This document shows positions 42,136 to 51,832 of a stretch of DNA of 64,000 nucleotides, piece after piece; within the stretch, counting starts at the first letter, position 1, and each line of letters opens with the position of its first letter. Source of the stretch: Acidaminobacter hydrogenoformans DSM 2784 (lineage in GTDB: Bacteria; Bacillota; Clostridia; Peptostreptococcales; Acidaminobacteraceae). The notes beneath the pieces were generated by a model. That model worked only from the letters and a program-made list of their open reading frames with translations, had not been told where the DNA came from and searched no databases. Position numbers and translations under genes: made by a program. Location: NCBI RefSeq assembly GCF_900103005.1, contig NZ_FMWL01000014.1:1-64000 (forward strand). Reading direction: 5' to 3'.

Positions 42136-43269
42136 TTACCCCGTCACCCACGGTACCGGATTGACGTATTTTCCGTTCTGACGGACCTCAAAATGAAGGT
42201 GCGCCCCTGTTGAAACGCCCGTGGTTCCAACCTTTGCAACCGTTTGACCCTTGGTGACCTTTGTCCCGGCCTTGACGACCAGCGAAGAGCAATGGGCGTA
42301 AAGCGTCACAATCCCACCGCCGTGATCGATCATGATCACCTTACCATAGCCGCCAAACCAATCCGAATAAATGACTTTCCCATCCAGCGCCGCAACGATC
42401 TTGGCGCCTGAGGGCGCTGCGATATCGATCCCTGTATGCATCTTATAAGTCTTGTAGACCGGATGAAGCCGGTTCCCAAAAGGTGACGTGATGCGTGTAT
42501 AGCCAGGCGTTGGAAACATCATTTTACCGCCCACATATTTTTCAGTCGTCTTCAGCTTCGCGATCAAACTTGTGATTTTCTTCGCGTCTTCATTCAGTCG
42601 GTCTTCCTGTGCCTCCAGCGCTTTAATATCTTTTTTGAGGTTTTGCTGCTCTGTGTCCAGGCTGGTAAGATCTTGTGAGAGCTTCTTCTGTTTGCTCGAC
42701 AAGTCGGACTTGAGGGACACCAGTGACGCTCTCTGTTCTTCCAGCGCTTTCTTTTTTTCCTCAACTAAATCTCGCTGCTGCTGCATATATTCAAGCAGTG
42801 TTGTGTCATGCTCATAGATTTTTTGAAGCATATCCATGCGACTCAGCATATCTTCAAAATTGAATGAGCCAAGAAGTACCTCGAGATACCCGACATGCCC
42901 TGTCTTATACATGACCCGAAGTCTCTGATTCAGCGTGTCCTTCTTCTCGACGATCTTGGATTCTGCGTTGGCCAGTTCCATTAAGGTGGCATTCAGCGTC
43001 CCTTCCGTCGTGACAATCCGATCAGAAATATCGTTGATTTCACCTTCAACGGATCTGATACTGTTTTCAATGCTTCCAATCCGCTGCACCACGGATTTCT
43101 GATTGGCGGTCAGCTGTCTTTGCTGCTGATCAATTTTCTTCATATCCGACTGCAGCTTTTTCAATTGCTCCTGATATTTCTGCAAATCCTGACTGCTCGC
43201 ATAGCTTTCCATGCCTACCGCGCCAAAAACCATGACAACCGCAACCAATGCGGCGATCCATCTTCTCAA
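42136..43269 (-). CDS. Murein hydrolase activator / M23 peptidase with coiled coil
   Basis: 377 residues: signal peptide (residues 1-25), a long coiled coil of about 200 residues rich in K, Q and E, and a LytM/M23 domain (HTGIDIAAPSGAKIVAALDG, then GAHLHFEVRQNGKYVNP). Two ligand histidines (HTGID and HLHFE) and the aspartate are present, so it may be catalytic. Its place directly after ftsX makes it the probable PcsB/EnvC-like partner of FtsEX. The TTG start lies nine bases past GGAGG. Confidence 0.92.
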   Translation of the reverse strand: MRRWIAALVAVVMVFGAVGMESYASSQDLQKYQEQLKKLQSDMKKIDQQQRQLTANQKSVVQRIGSIENSIRSVEGEINDISDRIVTTEGTLNATLMELANAESKIVEKKDTLNQRLRVMYKTGHVGYLEVLLGSFNFEDMLSRMDMLQKIYEHDTTLLEYMQQQRDLVEEKKKALEEQRASLVSLKSDLSSKQKKLSQDLTSLDTEQQNLKKDIKALEAQEDRLNEDAKKITSLIAKLKTTEKYVGGKMMFPTPGYTRITSPFGNRLHPVYKTYKMHTGIDIAAPSGAKIVAALDGKVIYSDWFGGYGKVIMIDHGGGIVTLYAHCSSLVVKAGTKVTKGQTVAKVGTTGVSTGAHLHFEVRQNGKYVNPVPWVTG

Positions 43270-43297
43270 GGGGGGCGACCTCCTTTCAGTGAGCTCA

Positions 43298-44194
43298 TTA
43301 TACGTTCAAATATTTTTTCATGGACAAAATACTGCCTAAAATACCTATACCTGAGCCAATGACAATAAACAAAATCAATATATCCTTCATAACGGACTCA
43401 ACACTCACCAGATACGCGGCGATCAGCACGTAAAACTGGCTGCTCAGGATTGTATGCAGGTACTGATAAAGCGCGTAAATCACACCGGCAGACACCAATG
43501 CACCAAGGAGCCCAAGCACCGTCCCTTCTACGAGAAATGGCCAGCGGACAAACCAGTTCGTCGCGCCCACATACTTCATGATGTTGATTTCCCGACGCCT
43601 GGCGTTAACTGCCAGCTTCACCGTATTGTTGATTATAAAGGTACTGAGGGCTACCAGTGTGAACATAACCACCAGGCCTACTGTCCGGATCATATCTGCA
43701 ATATTCATCATCCGTTCAATAATCTCCTGGTAATATTTGATTTCCTCAACACCCTCAATCTTCTCAATATTGCGAACGACATAATTCGCGAACCCAATAT
43801 CATTTAAAGTGATGATGAAGCTGTCCGGAAGCGGGTTGGACTCAAGCCCGTCGAGCAGATAGCCATTTTCCTGCCACTGCGTCTTCATCTTCTCCATGGC
43901 ATCTTCCTTAGTCTCAAAGACGACCTCTTTCACGCCCTCAAGGGCGAAAATTTCCTGACCTATTGTCTCTATCCGCGATGTCTCAAGGCCATCATCCAAA
44001 TAAACCTGAACAGAGTCGAACTGCTCTTTCGCCCCTTGGGCAAGGGAGTTTATATTGACGATCAGTATAAAAATGATCCCCAAAATCAGCAGCGTCGCCG
44101 CCACGGAAGACAGAGAGGCTAAACTCATCAGCCTGTTGCGCCACAGATTTTTCATGCTTTCCTTTAATGTATAACGTATCGATCTAATCTTCAC
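43298..44194 (-). CDS. ftsX: Cell-division ABC permease FtsX
   Basis: 298 residues with an N-terminal amphipathic segment, four membrane helices and the large extracellular loop between helices 1 and 2 (from about residue 60 to 170) that contacts the murein hydrolase. SLASLSSVAATLLILGI near residue 30 is the family's first helix. The GTG start 11 bases past GGGAGG is preferred; a frame from 44218 overlaps ftsE. It forms an operon with ftsE and the M23 gene. Confidence 0.93.
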   Translation of the reverse strand: MKIRSIRYTLKESMKNLWRNRLMSLASLSSVAATLLILGIIFILIVNINSLAQGAKEQFDSVQVYLDDGLETSRIETIGQEIFALEGVKEVVFETKEDAMEKMKTQWQENGYLLDGLESNPLPDSFIITLNDIGFANYVVRNIEKIEGVEEIKYYQEIIERMMNIADMIRTVGLVVMFTLVALSTFIINNTVKLAVNARRREINIMKYVGATNWFVRWPFLVEGTVLGLLGALVSAGVIYALYQYLHTILSSQFYVLIAAYLVSVESVMKDILILFIVIGSGIGILGSILSMKKYLNV

Positions 44195-44906
44195 AGCCGT
44201 AGCAACCTCCCAACTCATCCCTGATGATCTTGCCTTCGCTCAGCGCTATGACGCGCTGCTGCATGACATCAACGATAGTCTTGTCGTGAGTGGCCATGAT
44301 GATAGTTGTCCCTCTCTGATTGATCTGTCTCAGCAGCTTCATGATTTCCCAGGAGGTGTCCGGGTCCAGATTGCCTGTTGGCTCATCTGCTATTAAAACC
44401 GGAGGGTTATTGATCATGGCCCGGGCTATGGAAACCCGCTGCTGCTCGCCGCCGGACAGCTGATGGGGATATAGTTTGTGCTTGTCTGCAAGGCCGACAA
44501 TACTCAGGATCATAGGCACCTGCCTGCGAATGTCCCGCTCTTTGGCTTCAATAATTTCCATGGCAAAAGCGACGTTTTCATAAACGGTTTTGTTGGGTAA
44601 AAGTCTGAAATCTTGAAAGACAACGCCGAGCTGACGCCTGAGGAACGGCACTTTGCGCCTGTGCATATTCGAAACTTTCTTCCCGCAGACGTAGATTTTT
44701 CCTTCAGTCGCGTCAGATTCCTTCAGCAGCAATTTGATAAACGTCGATTTTCCGGCACCTGATGGCCCAACGACGAAAATGAACTCTCCCTTTTGAACAT
44801 CCAAACTGACATTCCTTAGCGCTTCGTGTCCATCATCAAAACGGACAGTGACACCCTCCAGGCGAATCTGCGGAAGATCTTCCGGCAATTGATCCGCAAA
44901 ATGCAT
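44184..44906 (-). CDS. ftsE: Cell-division ATP-binding protein FtsE
   Basis: 240 residues. Walker [17 protein letters not shown]-loop [19 protein letters not shown], signature [14 protein letters not shown] and Walker [14 protein letters not shown] are all present, and the Q-loop with [11 protein letters not shown] is typical of FtsE. It provides ATP-driven control of wall hydrolysis at the division site. The C-terminus is extended by a Cys-containing tail (GGCYGCED). The ATG lies behind GAGGAGTGATTATAT. Confidence 0.95.
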   Translation of the reverse strand: MHFADQLPEDLPQIRLEGVTVRFDDGHEALRNVSLDVQKGEFIFVVGPSGAGKSTFIKLLLKESDATEGKIYVCGKKVSNMHRRKVPFLRRQLGVVFQDFRLLPNKTVYENVAFAMEIIEAKERDIRRQVPMILSIVGLADKHKLYPHQLSGGEQQRVSIARAMINNPPVLIADEPTGNLDPDTSWEIMKLLRQINQRGTTIIMATHDKTIVDVMQQRVIALSEGKIIRDELGGCYGCED

Positions 44907-45095
44907 ATATAATCACTCCTCGTTGACGGCAGACGCCTTTTTGAAATAATTTTAGTTAGTTTAACCAATACTTTTACATCACTACTATTCTATCTCAATA
45001 CCAGCCATAAGAAAAGCGAACATTAAAAAAAACCGTATGTGCTCGAGGTTACAGTTAAATGACACCCCCCTTTTACAAAGTAAAAAAGTCAACCC

Positions 45096-45124
45096 TTGCC
45101 AATTGGGCCGGGATTGCCTATGAT
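45096..45124 (+). promoter_or_regulatory. Promoter of the 5-formyl-THF cyclo-ligase gene
   Basis: -35 TTGCCA and -10 TATGAT are 17 bases apart, 35 bases before the ribosome site and start. Confidence 0.7.
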
Positions 45125-45159
45125 GTAAATAAGCCATTGATTTAAGAGGAGGACTTCCC

Positions 45160-45756
45160 ATGGACAAGCAGACACTCCGAGCGAGTATTCTCGAGCGACG
45201 CAGCAGTCTTACAGAAGAAGAGCTTGACGCTAAAAGCGCTCAAATACTGGACCAGCTTATTCACACCCCACTGCTGGACAACGCCAAAACCGTCATGATC
45301 TTTATGGACTTCAAGGATGAAGTCCGTACCGCGGGAATTATTGAGCACCTTTGGAAAACTGGAAAGACCCCGGTTGTGCCAAGAGTCAACAAGAAAGCAG
45401 ACCGTTTGGATTTGTATTCGATCCAATCCTTCGACGAGCTCATCCGCTCCGCCTATGGCATTCTTGAGCCGTCTAAAGACAGGGTACCGGACATCCAACC
45501 ATCGGATCTCGATTTGATTCTTTCCCCAGGCGTTGTCTTTGATGTACTCGGCAACCGGATTGGGTATGGCGCTGGCTATTACGACAAGCTGCTCCCTCAC
45601 GTCAGGACGGAATGTGTGGTCTGCGGGATTGCCTACGACCTTCAGATCGTACCGAACGGGCAGATCCCTGTGGAACCCCACGACATCCCGCTGGATTATC
45701 TGATTACGGAGCACCGGATCATCCGAACGCCAAATGCAGATTTAAAGGGCAGATAA
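45160..45756 (+). CDS. 5-formyltetrahydrofolate cyclo-ligase
   Basis: 198 residues that use ATP to turn 5-formyl-THF into 5,10-methenyl-THF. N-terminal ATP-binding residues are in KQTLRASILERRSSL, and the family block GVVFDVLGNRIGYGAGYYDKLL is near residue 130. ATG behind AGGAGGACTTCCC. It supplies one-carbon units, including those PanB needs. Confidence 0.93.
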   Translation: MDKQTLRASILERRSSLTEEELDAKSAQILDQLIHTPLLDNAKTVMIFMDFKDEVRTAGIIEHLWKTGKTPVVPRVNKKADRLDLYSIQSFDELIRSAYGILEPSKDRVPDIQPSDLDLILSPGVVFDVLGNRIGYGAGYYDKLLPHVRTECVVCGIAYDLQIVPNGQIPVEPHDIPLDYLITEHRIIRTPNADLKGR

Positions 45757-45850
45757 GCGACCCTGAAACTTGGTGTCCCACCGACACCGGTTTTCACCGG
45801 CATCCACCCTTAAAACACTTCAAAAGAAATTTCCCATAAGACACAAAGAT

Positions 45851-45890
45851 CAGAGGACACCGGGCCGCGTACTACGCCCTGTGTCCTCTG
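45851..45890. terminator. Hairpin between convergent genes
   Basis: CAGAGGACAC pairs with GTGTCCTCTG. The flanking T tracts are poor (CTTCATTTC), so termination is likely but not certain. Confidence 0.6.
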
Positions 45891-45940
45891 CTTCATTTCA
45901 TATTAAGAAATTAAAATTTTAATCGTAGAGCCGGTCTGCA

Positions 45941-48520
45941 CTAAACCGGATCTCCAACGTCGTCCTCAGGCTCGTCTTCAGGTTCATCTTCCGGCAACGG
46001 ATTTGGCCCTGGACCCGAAACCGGTTCAGTATCCTTGTCGCTTTCATTTTCATCTTGACCTTGATCTTCTTCCAATACCGTTTTTTCCTCAAGCTCGGAC
46101 TTAATGGCCTTTGCCACCCGCAGAGCTTCCAGCTCCGCCGGCGAAGGTGTGATCAGTTCCTGAAGCTTTCTGTTGACTCTGTCATAGACAGAATCCTTCG
46201 TATAAGAGCCATCCGGATTCATGTCCCCTGCTTCCACTCCGGTAAGGATCTCAATGCCTTCATCAATGTTCTTCACAGAATAAATGTGGAAAGTACCGGC
46301 CTTCACAGCGTCTATGATCTCTTCAGGCAGCATGAGGTTCTTGACGTTCTGCTGGGGGATGATGACCCCCTGCTCGCCATTCAAACCCTTGAGCTTGCAC
46401 ACTTTGAAATAGCCATGGATCTTTTCGTTGACCCCGCCGATAGGCTGAATCTCCCCACGCTGGTTAACCGAACCAGTGACTGCGATCGATTGGCGAATTG
46501 GGAGCTCGGACAGGCTGGACAGCAGCGCGTAAAGCTCTGTGCTGGAAGCAGAGTCCCCGTCAATGCCAGAATACAGCTGTTCAAACACAATGCTGGCCGT
46601 CAGTGCCAACGGCTTATCCTGAGCGAATTTGTGACCAAGATAGCCGGAGATGATCATGACACCTTTGTCGTGTATGGCGCCACTGGTGCGGGCTTCACGC
46701 TCTATATTGATAATCCCGGCCCTGCCCCTGTAAGTGGACACTGTAATTTTGGTAGGCTTGCCAAACTGATACTGCCCTGAGCCGGTGACGGCCAATCCGT
46801 TGATCTCCCCGACCTTTTCACCGGAAACATCCAGGAGGTAATCCCCGTTTTCAAACATTTCAAGGACTTTCTCCTCGATTTTGTTGTTGCGCTTTTCCAT
46901 CATTTCGAGGGCAATTTCCACGTGCTTTGATTCGACGATCTCCGAACCGTCTTCATCCGCCCAGCTGTCCGCTTCATAAATCAAATCCACCAGCTTGTTC
47001 AAATGAGAGCTCAGCTTGTTTTGGTCATCCGCCTGGCGGGAGCTCTGCTCTATGACCCGGCCCACGGCGCAGCGGCTGAAGTGCCTGAGTCCATCCTCGT
47101 GGCAATGCTTCGCGATAAAACGCGCGATTTTATCAATATTGTCTTCACTGCGGTCCATCTCAATGTCAAAATCCGCCATGACTTTGAACAGCTTTCGGAA
47201 CTCCTCATCATAATAATAGAGCAGCTGATACGTATATTGATCCCCAATCAGGATAATCTTGACGTCAAGGGGAATAGGCTGTGGCTTCAAAGTCGTTGAG
47301 ACAATAGCTCCGGTTTGGCTCCCCAGGGACTCAATGGTGATTTCGTCATCCAAAAGGGCTCTCATCAAACCTTTCCAGGCAAATGGCATAGTCAGGATAT
47401 CCTTCGCAAGGACAATCAGGTAGCCCCCGTTGGCCTCGTGAAGAAGTCCGGGCTTAATCATGGTAAAGTCCGTTTTTAAAACGCCGAGCTCGTTCTTGTA
47501 TTCAATACCGCCCAGCAGGTTGTAATAGGTTGGATTCGAGGCAAAGACCACCGGCGCCTGCTCTTTGCCGTCATTGTTGACGAACTGGTTTATAGTATAC
47601 CGGTCGAAGAACGACTCACTGCTCTTTGGCATCAGCGCTGCCAGCGGACCTGTCGACTCTTCCTCGCCACCATCATTCTTAAACCGCTCCAGGTGCTCGA
47701 CTATGTCGTCAATCAGATAATTTAAATACTGGATCACCGCCTCGTTGTCCCTGTACTTTTCGAACATCTCCGCCAAGTGGAAGGTCGCGATCCGCCTGCC
47801 GGTCTTGGCGTCCAAATCCATCATTTTCTGTCTGAACTGTTCCTCAGCCCCCCGCAGCCGGTTGAAAAGGTCCGAGGTTTCAATGCTCAGTTTTGCCGAT
47901 TGTTCCTTAAGGGTCTCAAAGTCCGACTCCGACAAATTCCTGTATTCTTCTTCCGTCATGGGCTCATTGTTCTTCAGCGGTATGCTGATGAGTCCCCGCT
48001 CATTCTGTGCAAAACGAAAGCCGTATTTTTCCCCAATTTCATTGAGCTCATCTATAATGGTCTGGGTGTTCTCCGTATATTCCTGAAGAAGTCCGGCCCT
48101 GTCGTTTTCATAATCTTTCCCCGAAAAGGCATTCGCGATCTCCTTTTTGAGAAAGCTGATGATAAAGTTCATGCTCTTTACAAATTCCTTGCCTTCACCT
48201 GGCGGTAAGCCTATGGCGATTGGTGTTCTGGCCACCTTGAAATTATTGACATACAACCAGTCTTTTGGCGGCGTTCTAAGCTTCGCGGCTGCCTCAGAAA
48301 GATGGCGCACCAGACTGTTTCGTCCTGTACCCCAGCTTCCGCCTACATAAATATTGTAACCTTTTCGCTTCATTTTGAGTCCGAATTTGACAGCCTCTAC
48401 CGCTCTGTCCTGACCCATGATTGCCTTGAGAGGCTCAAGCTCTTCCGTCGTTTCAAAGGGCAGGCAGTTCAAGTCACAGGCTCTGGTCAATTGATGCGGT
48501 TCGAGTCCAAATTTTTTCAT
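45941..48520 (-). CDS. Lon-like ATP-dependent protease (LonB/AAA_32 type)
   Basis: About 859 residues from the ATG seven bases past GGGAGGAGG. The ATPase part begins with the motif GGSWGTGRNSL (near residue 57), where the Walker lysine is replaced by arginine, a feature of the AAA_32 Lon-like group. The C-terminal S16 protease domain has the catalytic serine in DGDSASSTELYALLSSLS and the lysine in GGVNEKI. A charged tail of about 50 Glu, Asp and Pro residues follows. Regulated degradation of cytoplasmic proteins is the family role; targets are unknown. Confidence 0.9.
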   Translation of the reverse strand: MKKFGLEPHQLTRACDLNCLPFETTEELEPLKAIMGQDRAVEAVKFGLKMKRKGYNIYVGGSWGTGRNSLVRHLSEAAAKLRTPPKDWLYVNNFKVARTPIAIGLPPGEGKEFVKSMNFIISFLKKEIANAFSGKDYENDRAGLLQEYTENTQTIIDELNEIGEKYGFRFAQNERGLISIPLKNNEPMTEEEYRNLSESDFETLKEQSAKLSIETSDLFNRLRGAEEQFRQKMMDLDAKTGRRIATFHLAEMFEKYRDNEAVIQYLNYLIDDIVEHLERFKNDGGEEESTGPLAALMPKSSESFFDRYTINQFVNNDGKEQAPVVFASNPTYYNLLGGIEYKNELGVLKTDFTMIKPGLLHEANGGYLIVLAKDILTMPFAWKGLMRALLDDEITIESLGSQTGAIVSTTLKPQPIPLDVKIILIGDQYTYQLLYYYDEEFRKLFKVMADFDIEMDRSEDNIDKIARFIAKHCHEDGLRHFSRCAVGRVIEQSSRQADDQNKLSSHLNKLVDLIYEADSWADEDGSEIVESKHVEIALEMMEKRNNKIEEKVLEMFENGDYLLDVSGEKVGEINGLAVTGSGQYQFGKPTKITVSTYRGRAGIINIEREARTSGAIHDKGVMIISGYLGHKFAQDKPLALTASIVFEQLYSGIDGDSASSTELYALLSSLSELPIRQSIAVTGSVNQRGEIQPIGGVNEKIHGYFKVCKLKGLNGEQGVIIPQQNVKNLMLPEEIIDAVKAGTFHIYSVKNIDEGIEILTGVEAGDMNPDGSYTKDSVYDRVNRKLQELITPSPAELEALRVAKAIKSELEEKTVLEEDQGQDENESDKDTEPVSGPGPNPLPEDEPEDEPEDDVGDPV

Positions 48521-48640
48521 AATAGTCCTCCTCCCTGACATGTTCGTTTATACCCTCTATTTCAACGCTAACCTCAAAGTCGTCGAAAAATCCAAGAATT
48601 TGATTTCCCAGTCTACAGCGTTAATATTCTCCCAAACGCA

Positions 48641-48686
48641 AAAAAACGGCGCCTCAGGCATCTGATTTGACTGCCTGATTGCGCCG
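48641..48686 (-). terminator. Terminator of the S1-domain protein gene
   Basis: On the minus strand CGGCGC...CAGGCA pairs with TGCCTG...GCGCCG, followed by seven T residues. Confidence 0.87.
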
Positions 48687-48718
48687 ATTTTGATTTTGTT
48701 TTCAAATTAACAAATAAA

Positions 48719-49894
48719 TTACTTCAAGAAATCCTTTAGCTTGTCCCCAAAGAGATCACCCAAAGTCGCAGATGCGTCATTAGCTTCCTCTTCCTGCTGA
48801 GCGTAAGCTTCATAAGCCTCAGCTTCGTTGTCCTGGGCCGCCTTGATGCTCAGGGAAATACGCTGTTGATCAGCGTCAATGCCCAGAATTCTGACTTTGA
48901 CTTCTTGACCTACAGAGAGTACATCCGATGGTTTTTCAACCCGCGCATCAGAAATCTGAGACACATGAACCAGGCCCTCGAGACCTTCGCTAAGCTCCAC
49001 AAAAGCGCCAAATGGCTGAAGTCTTCTGATCACGCCTGTGACGACCTGATCGACGCGGTACATTTCGTTGACCGTATTCCACGGGTTGTTGGCATAATCC
49101 GCAAGGCGCAGTGAAATTCTGCGTTTTTCAGGATCGACATTCAGCACGGTCACTTTGACTCGATCACCAACTGAAACGACTTCAGAAGCGCTCTTGACGC
49201 GCTTCCATGAGAGCTCGCTCAGATGGACCAGACCATCAACACCGCCAATATCAACAAACGCGCCAAAATCCGCGAGACGTCTGACTACGCCCTCTACGGT
49301 TTCACCCGCCTGCAGAGTTTTATAAATTTCTTCTTCCTTCAAGGCTCTTTGCGCTTCGAGATATTTACGCCCTGAAACGACAAAGTCCTTTTTGTTTCTG
49401 ACTTCAATCGCGACAACATCCATTGATTCGCCTATGACTTCATTCAGGTCCTCAACACGCTCAAGTCTTACCTGTGAAGCTGGCATAAAGAATCTGATGC
49501 CTTTATATTTACCCACGACGCCGCCTTTGACGACTTCAGAAACTTTCACGCTCAGTGGTGTGCCACTTTCGAGGGATTCGTTGATCTCGTCCCAGACATC
49601 CAGCGCCAGCGCCCTTTTTCTTGAAAGGACGACATTGCCCTGCCCATCATCCTCTTTGACGACGACGAAGCGAAGCTTAGCGCCGACCTCAACACTTTCA
49701 ATAGACGAACCATCTTCAAAATCCATTTCGTTCTTTGGCATGACGCCGTCTGTCATATGCTCCAAATTGACGACGAGCTCCTCGCCATTATTGGAAATGA
49801 CCGTACCTTCTACACAATCGCCCTGGTTGAGGCGCGTCATCGATTTATCGATATCGCCCATGAGCTCTTCCATTGTCATCTCATTATCCGTCAT
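48719..49894 (-). CDS. S1 RNA-binding domain protein (ribosomal protein S1 homologue)
   Basis: 391 residues with four S1 repeats (each recognisable by G-x-V-x..., for example [20 protein letters not shown] and [19 protein letters not shown] near residue 200, and [17 protein letters not shown] near residue 285). Four-repeat S1 proteins in Firmicutes resemble RpsA/YpfD and bind mRNA on or off the ribosome. The Glu-rich end follows. The ATG behind GGGGTGG is preferred over the open frame three codons longer. Confidence 0.9.
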   Translation of the reverse strand: MTDNEMTMEELMGDIDKSMTRLNQGDCVEGTVISNNGEELVVNLEHMTDGVMPKNEMDFEDGSSIESVEVGAKLRFVVVKEDDGQGNVVLSRKRALALDVWDEINESLESGTPLSVKVSEVVKGGVVGKYKGIRFFMPASQVRLERVEDLNEVIGESMDVVAIEVRNKKDFVVSGRKYLEAQRALKEEEIYKTLQAGETVEGVVRRLADFGAFVDIGGVDGLVHLSELSWKRVKSASEVVSVGDRVKVTVLNVDPEKRRISLRLADYANNPWNTVNEMYRVDQVVTGVIRRLQPFGAFVELSEGLEGLVHVSQISDARVEKPSDVLSVGQEVKVRILGIDADQQRISLSIKAAQDNEAEAYEAYAQQEEEANDASATLGDLFGDKLKDFLK

Positions 49895-50010
49895 TAGTTC
49901 CACCCCTTAGTATCAATCAGAATACTCTCATTATACAGGACATCCCGTCATTGGTCAAACTCGCCCAATTTTTGACCAATATTCCCTATTTTTTTGGTTA
50001 TTTCAAAGCA

Positions 50011-50054
50011 AAGCCGCCTTGGGCCCGTCGCTGACGACATGCCCAAAGCGGCTT
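50011..50054 (-). terminator. Terminator of the ilv operon
   Basis: AAGCCGC...TTGGGC pairs with GCCCAA...GCGGCTT (with a one-base bulge) around a loop; CTTTGCTTTG follows on the minus strand. It lies about 75 bases after ilvB. Confidence 0.65.
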
Positions 50055-50128
50055 GATAGCATTGCAGTGTGAAAATCTAAAGTGAATTCGTCTAAAAACT
50101 GTATCCTTTAATTCCCAAAGGCTCCAAG

Positions 50129-51820
50129 CTACAAGCTTCCTGCCGGCGGCGGCGTTTCCGAATCTTCCCAGTCCTCAATGGAATCCGCGATCGATTTGCC
50201 CGGCGGTATTATTGGAAGGACGTTGATGTTGGAATTCAACTCTACAACGATCAGGTTTGCCACCGGATCTGCCGCAGCAGCATCCAGCGCTTCAGAAAAG
50301 CCCTGCAGATCGTAGACCACCTTGCCCTTGAGGCCAAAGGCACTCGCGAGTTTTTCGAAATCTATAACGTCGTGAATATCCGTTTCACTGTAGACGCCGT
50401 TTTGGAACATCTTCTGCCATTGACGAACCATACCCAGGGCATTGTTTTTCAGCAGAACAATGTCCAGCTTAATCTTGTGCTCTGCCAGCGATGCCAGCTC
50501 ATTCATATTCATTCTGAAGCTGCCGTCACCGGTGATCAGAAAGACCTTTTTGTGCGGGCAAGCGACTTTGGCGCCAATTGCCGCCCCGAGTCCAAAGCCC
50601 ATGGTCCCGAGCCCACCTGAAGTCACCCAGTTTCTGATGCCCTGGAATTCGAGGTACTGCGCTGCCCACATTTGATGCTGTCCGACATCTGTCGCGAATA
50701 ATGTATTTTCATCCATCCGGTCGTTCAGAGCGGCAAAGATGCTTTGCGGCGTCAGGGCATACTGATTCTTATAGGCAGGCTTTTCGTAAGCCTCAATTTC
50801 CTGAAGCCAGGCTTCATGCCGGCGAACACCAAGCTTTTCAACAATCTGGCCAACCATGGTCTTGACATCCCCTACAAGGGATAATGCCACTGGAATGTTT
50901 TTGTCTATTTCGGTTTGATCCACGTCCAAATGAATAATTTTGGCTTGCTGGGCGAACCTTTTAGGATCGCCAATGACCCGGTCGCTGAATCGCGCGCCTA
51001 TGGTCACAATCACATCCGCCTCGTTCATCATTCGGTTGGCAATTTTTGAGCCATGCATTCCAGCGAGACCATAGGACAGCCTGTGGTTCCTTGGAAAGCC
51101 GCCCAGGCCCATCAGCGTGTTGAGAACGGGCGCGTCCAGGTTTTCAGCCAGCCTCATAAGCTCTGGCTCACTCTTTGACAGCCTGACACCCCCACCAGCG
51201 TAAATCAGTGGCCTCTTCGCATTTTCAAAAAGCGCCGCAACCTTTTCAAGTTGAGCTTCATCGAGGCTCCGCAGCGTCTCTTGAGTCTTGGCAACCTCTC
51301 TTGAGATTTCAGGGGACCACTCTGAAAGGAAGAAATCCTTTGGAATGTCGACCAGAACCGGTCCAGGTCTGCCCGAAGTCGCAATCTCAATCGCTTCAAG
51401 CAGCGTTGGAACGAGATCCTTCATGGAACGCACCAGCGAATTGTGTTTGGTGATGGACATTGTGATGCCGGTGATGTCGATCTCCTGGAAGGAGTCAAGG
51501 CCGAGAAGCCCGCTTGGGACCTGACCTGCGAGGACAACTAAAGGAATTGAGTCGATATAAGCCGTCGCGATCCCCGTGACTGTATTGGTCGCGCCTGGTC
51601 CTGAGGTGACAAAGCAGACCCCCACGTTGCCGGTGGCTCTTGCGTAACCATCGGCAGCGTGCACGACATGCTGCTCGTGGGTGAGTCGTACGTGATGAAT
51701 CTGATCCTGGTATTTATACAGCTCGTGATAGAGCGGTATGACCGCGCCCCCCGGATAACCGAAAACGGTTCCGACACCGGCGTCAATAAGTGTTTTGATA
51801 ATTGCTTCCGCGCCATTCAC
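50129..51820 (-). CDS. ilvB: Acetolactate synthase large subunit
   Basis: Condenses pyruvate molecules into acetolactate or acetohydroxybutyrate, using TPP, FAD and Mg2+. 563 residues: N-terminal GTVFGYPGGAVIPLY and the catalytic glutamate in LTHEQHVVHAADGYAR, the FAD part (near residues 180-340), and the TPP motif GDGSFRMN...NNALGMVRQWQ near residues 445-480. The GTG start is about eight bases past TAGGAGG. It is last of the ilv operon and starts 12 bases after ilvD stops. Confidence 0.96.
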   Translation of the reverse strand: MNGAEAIIKTLIDAGVGTVFGYPGGAVIPLYHELYKYQDQIHHVRLTHEQHVVHAADGYARATGNVGVCFVTSGPGATNTVTGIATAYIDSIPLVVLAGQVPSGLLGLDSFQEIDITGITMSITKHNSLVRSMKDLVPTLLEAIEIATSGRPGPVLVDIPKDFFLSEWSPEISREVAKTQETLRSLDEAQLEKVAALFENAKRPLIYAGGGVRLSKSEPELMRLAENLDAPVLNTLMGLGGFPRNHRLSYGLAGMHGSKIANRMMNEADVIVTIGARFSDRVIGDPKRFAQQAKIIHLDVDQTEIDKNIPVALSLVGDVKTMVGQIVEKLGVRRHEAWLQEIEAYEKPAYKNQYALTPQSIFAALNDRMDENTLFATDVGQHQMWAAQYLEFQGIRNWVTSGGLGTMGFGLGAAIGAKVACPHKKVFLITGDGSFRMNMNELASLAEHKIKLDIVLLKNNALGMVRQWQKMFQNGVYSETDIHDVIDFEKLASAFGLKGKVVYDLQGFSEALDAAAADPVANLIVVELNSNINVLPIIPPGKSIADSIEDWEDSETPPPAGSL

Positions 51821-51832
51821 AAGCGGTTCCTC

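Noticed and set aside
45941-48520. Lon-like protease judged inactive because of its GTGRNS P-loop
   Set aside because: The change from lysine is usual in this AAA_32 Lon-like group, and the protease Ser-Lys residues are intact.
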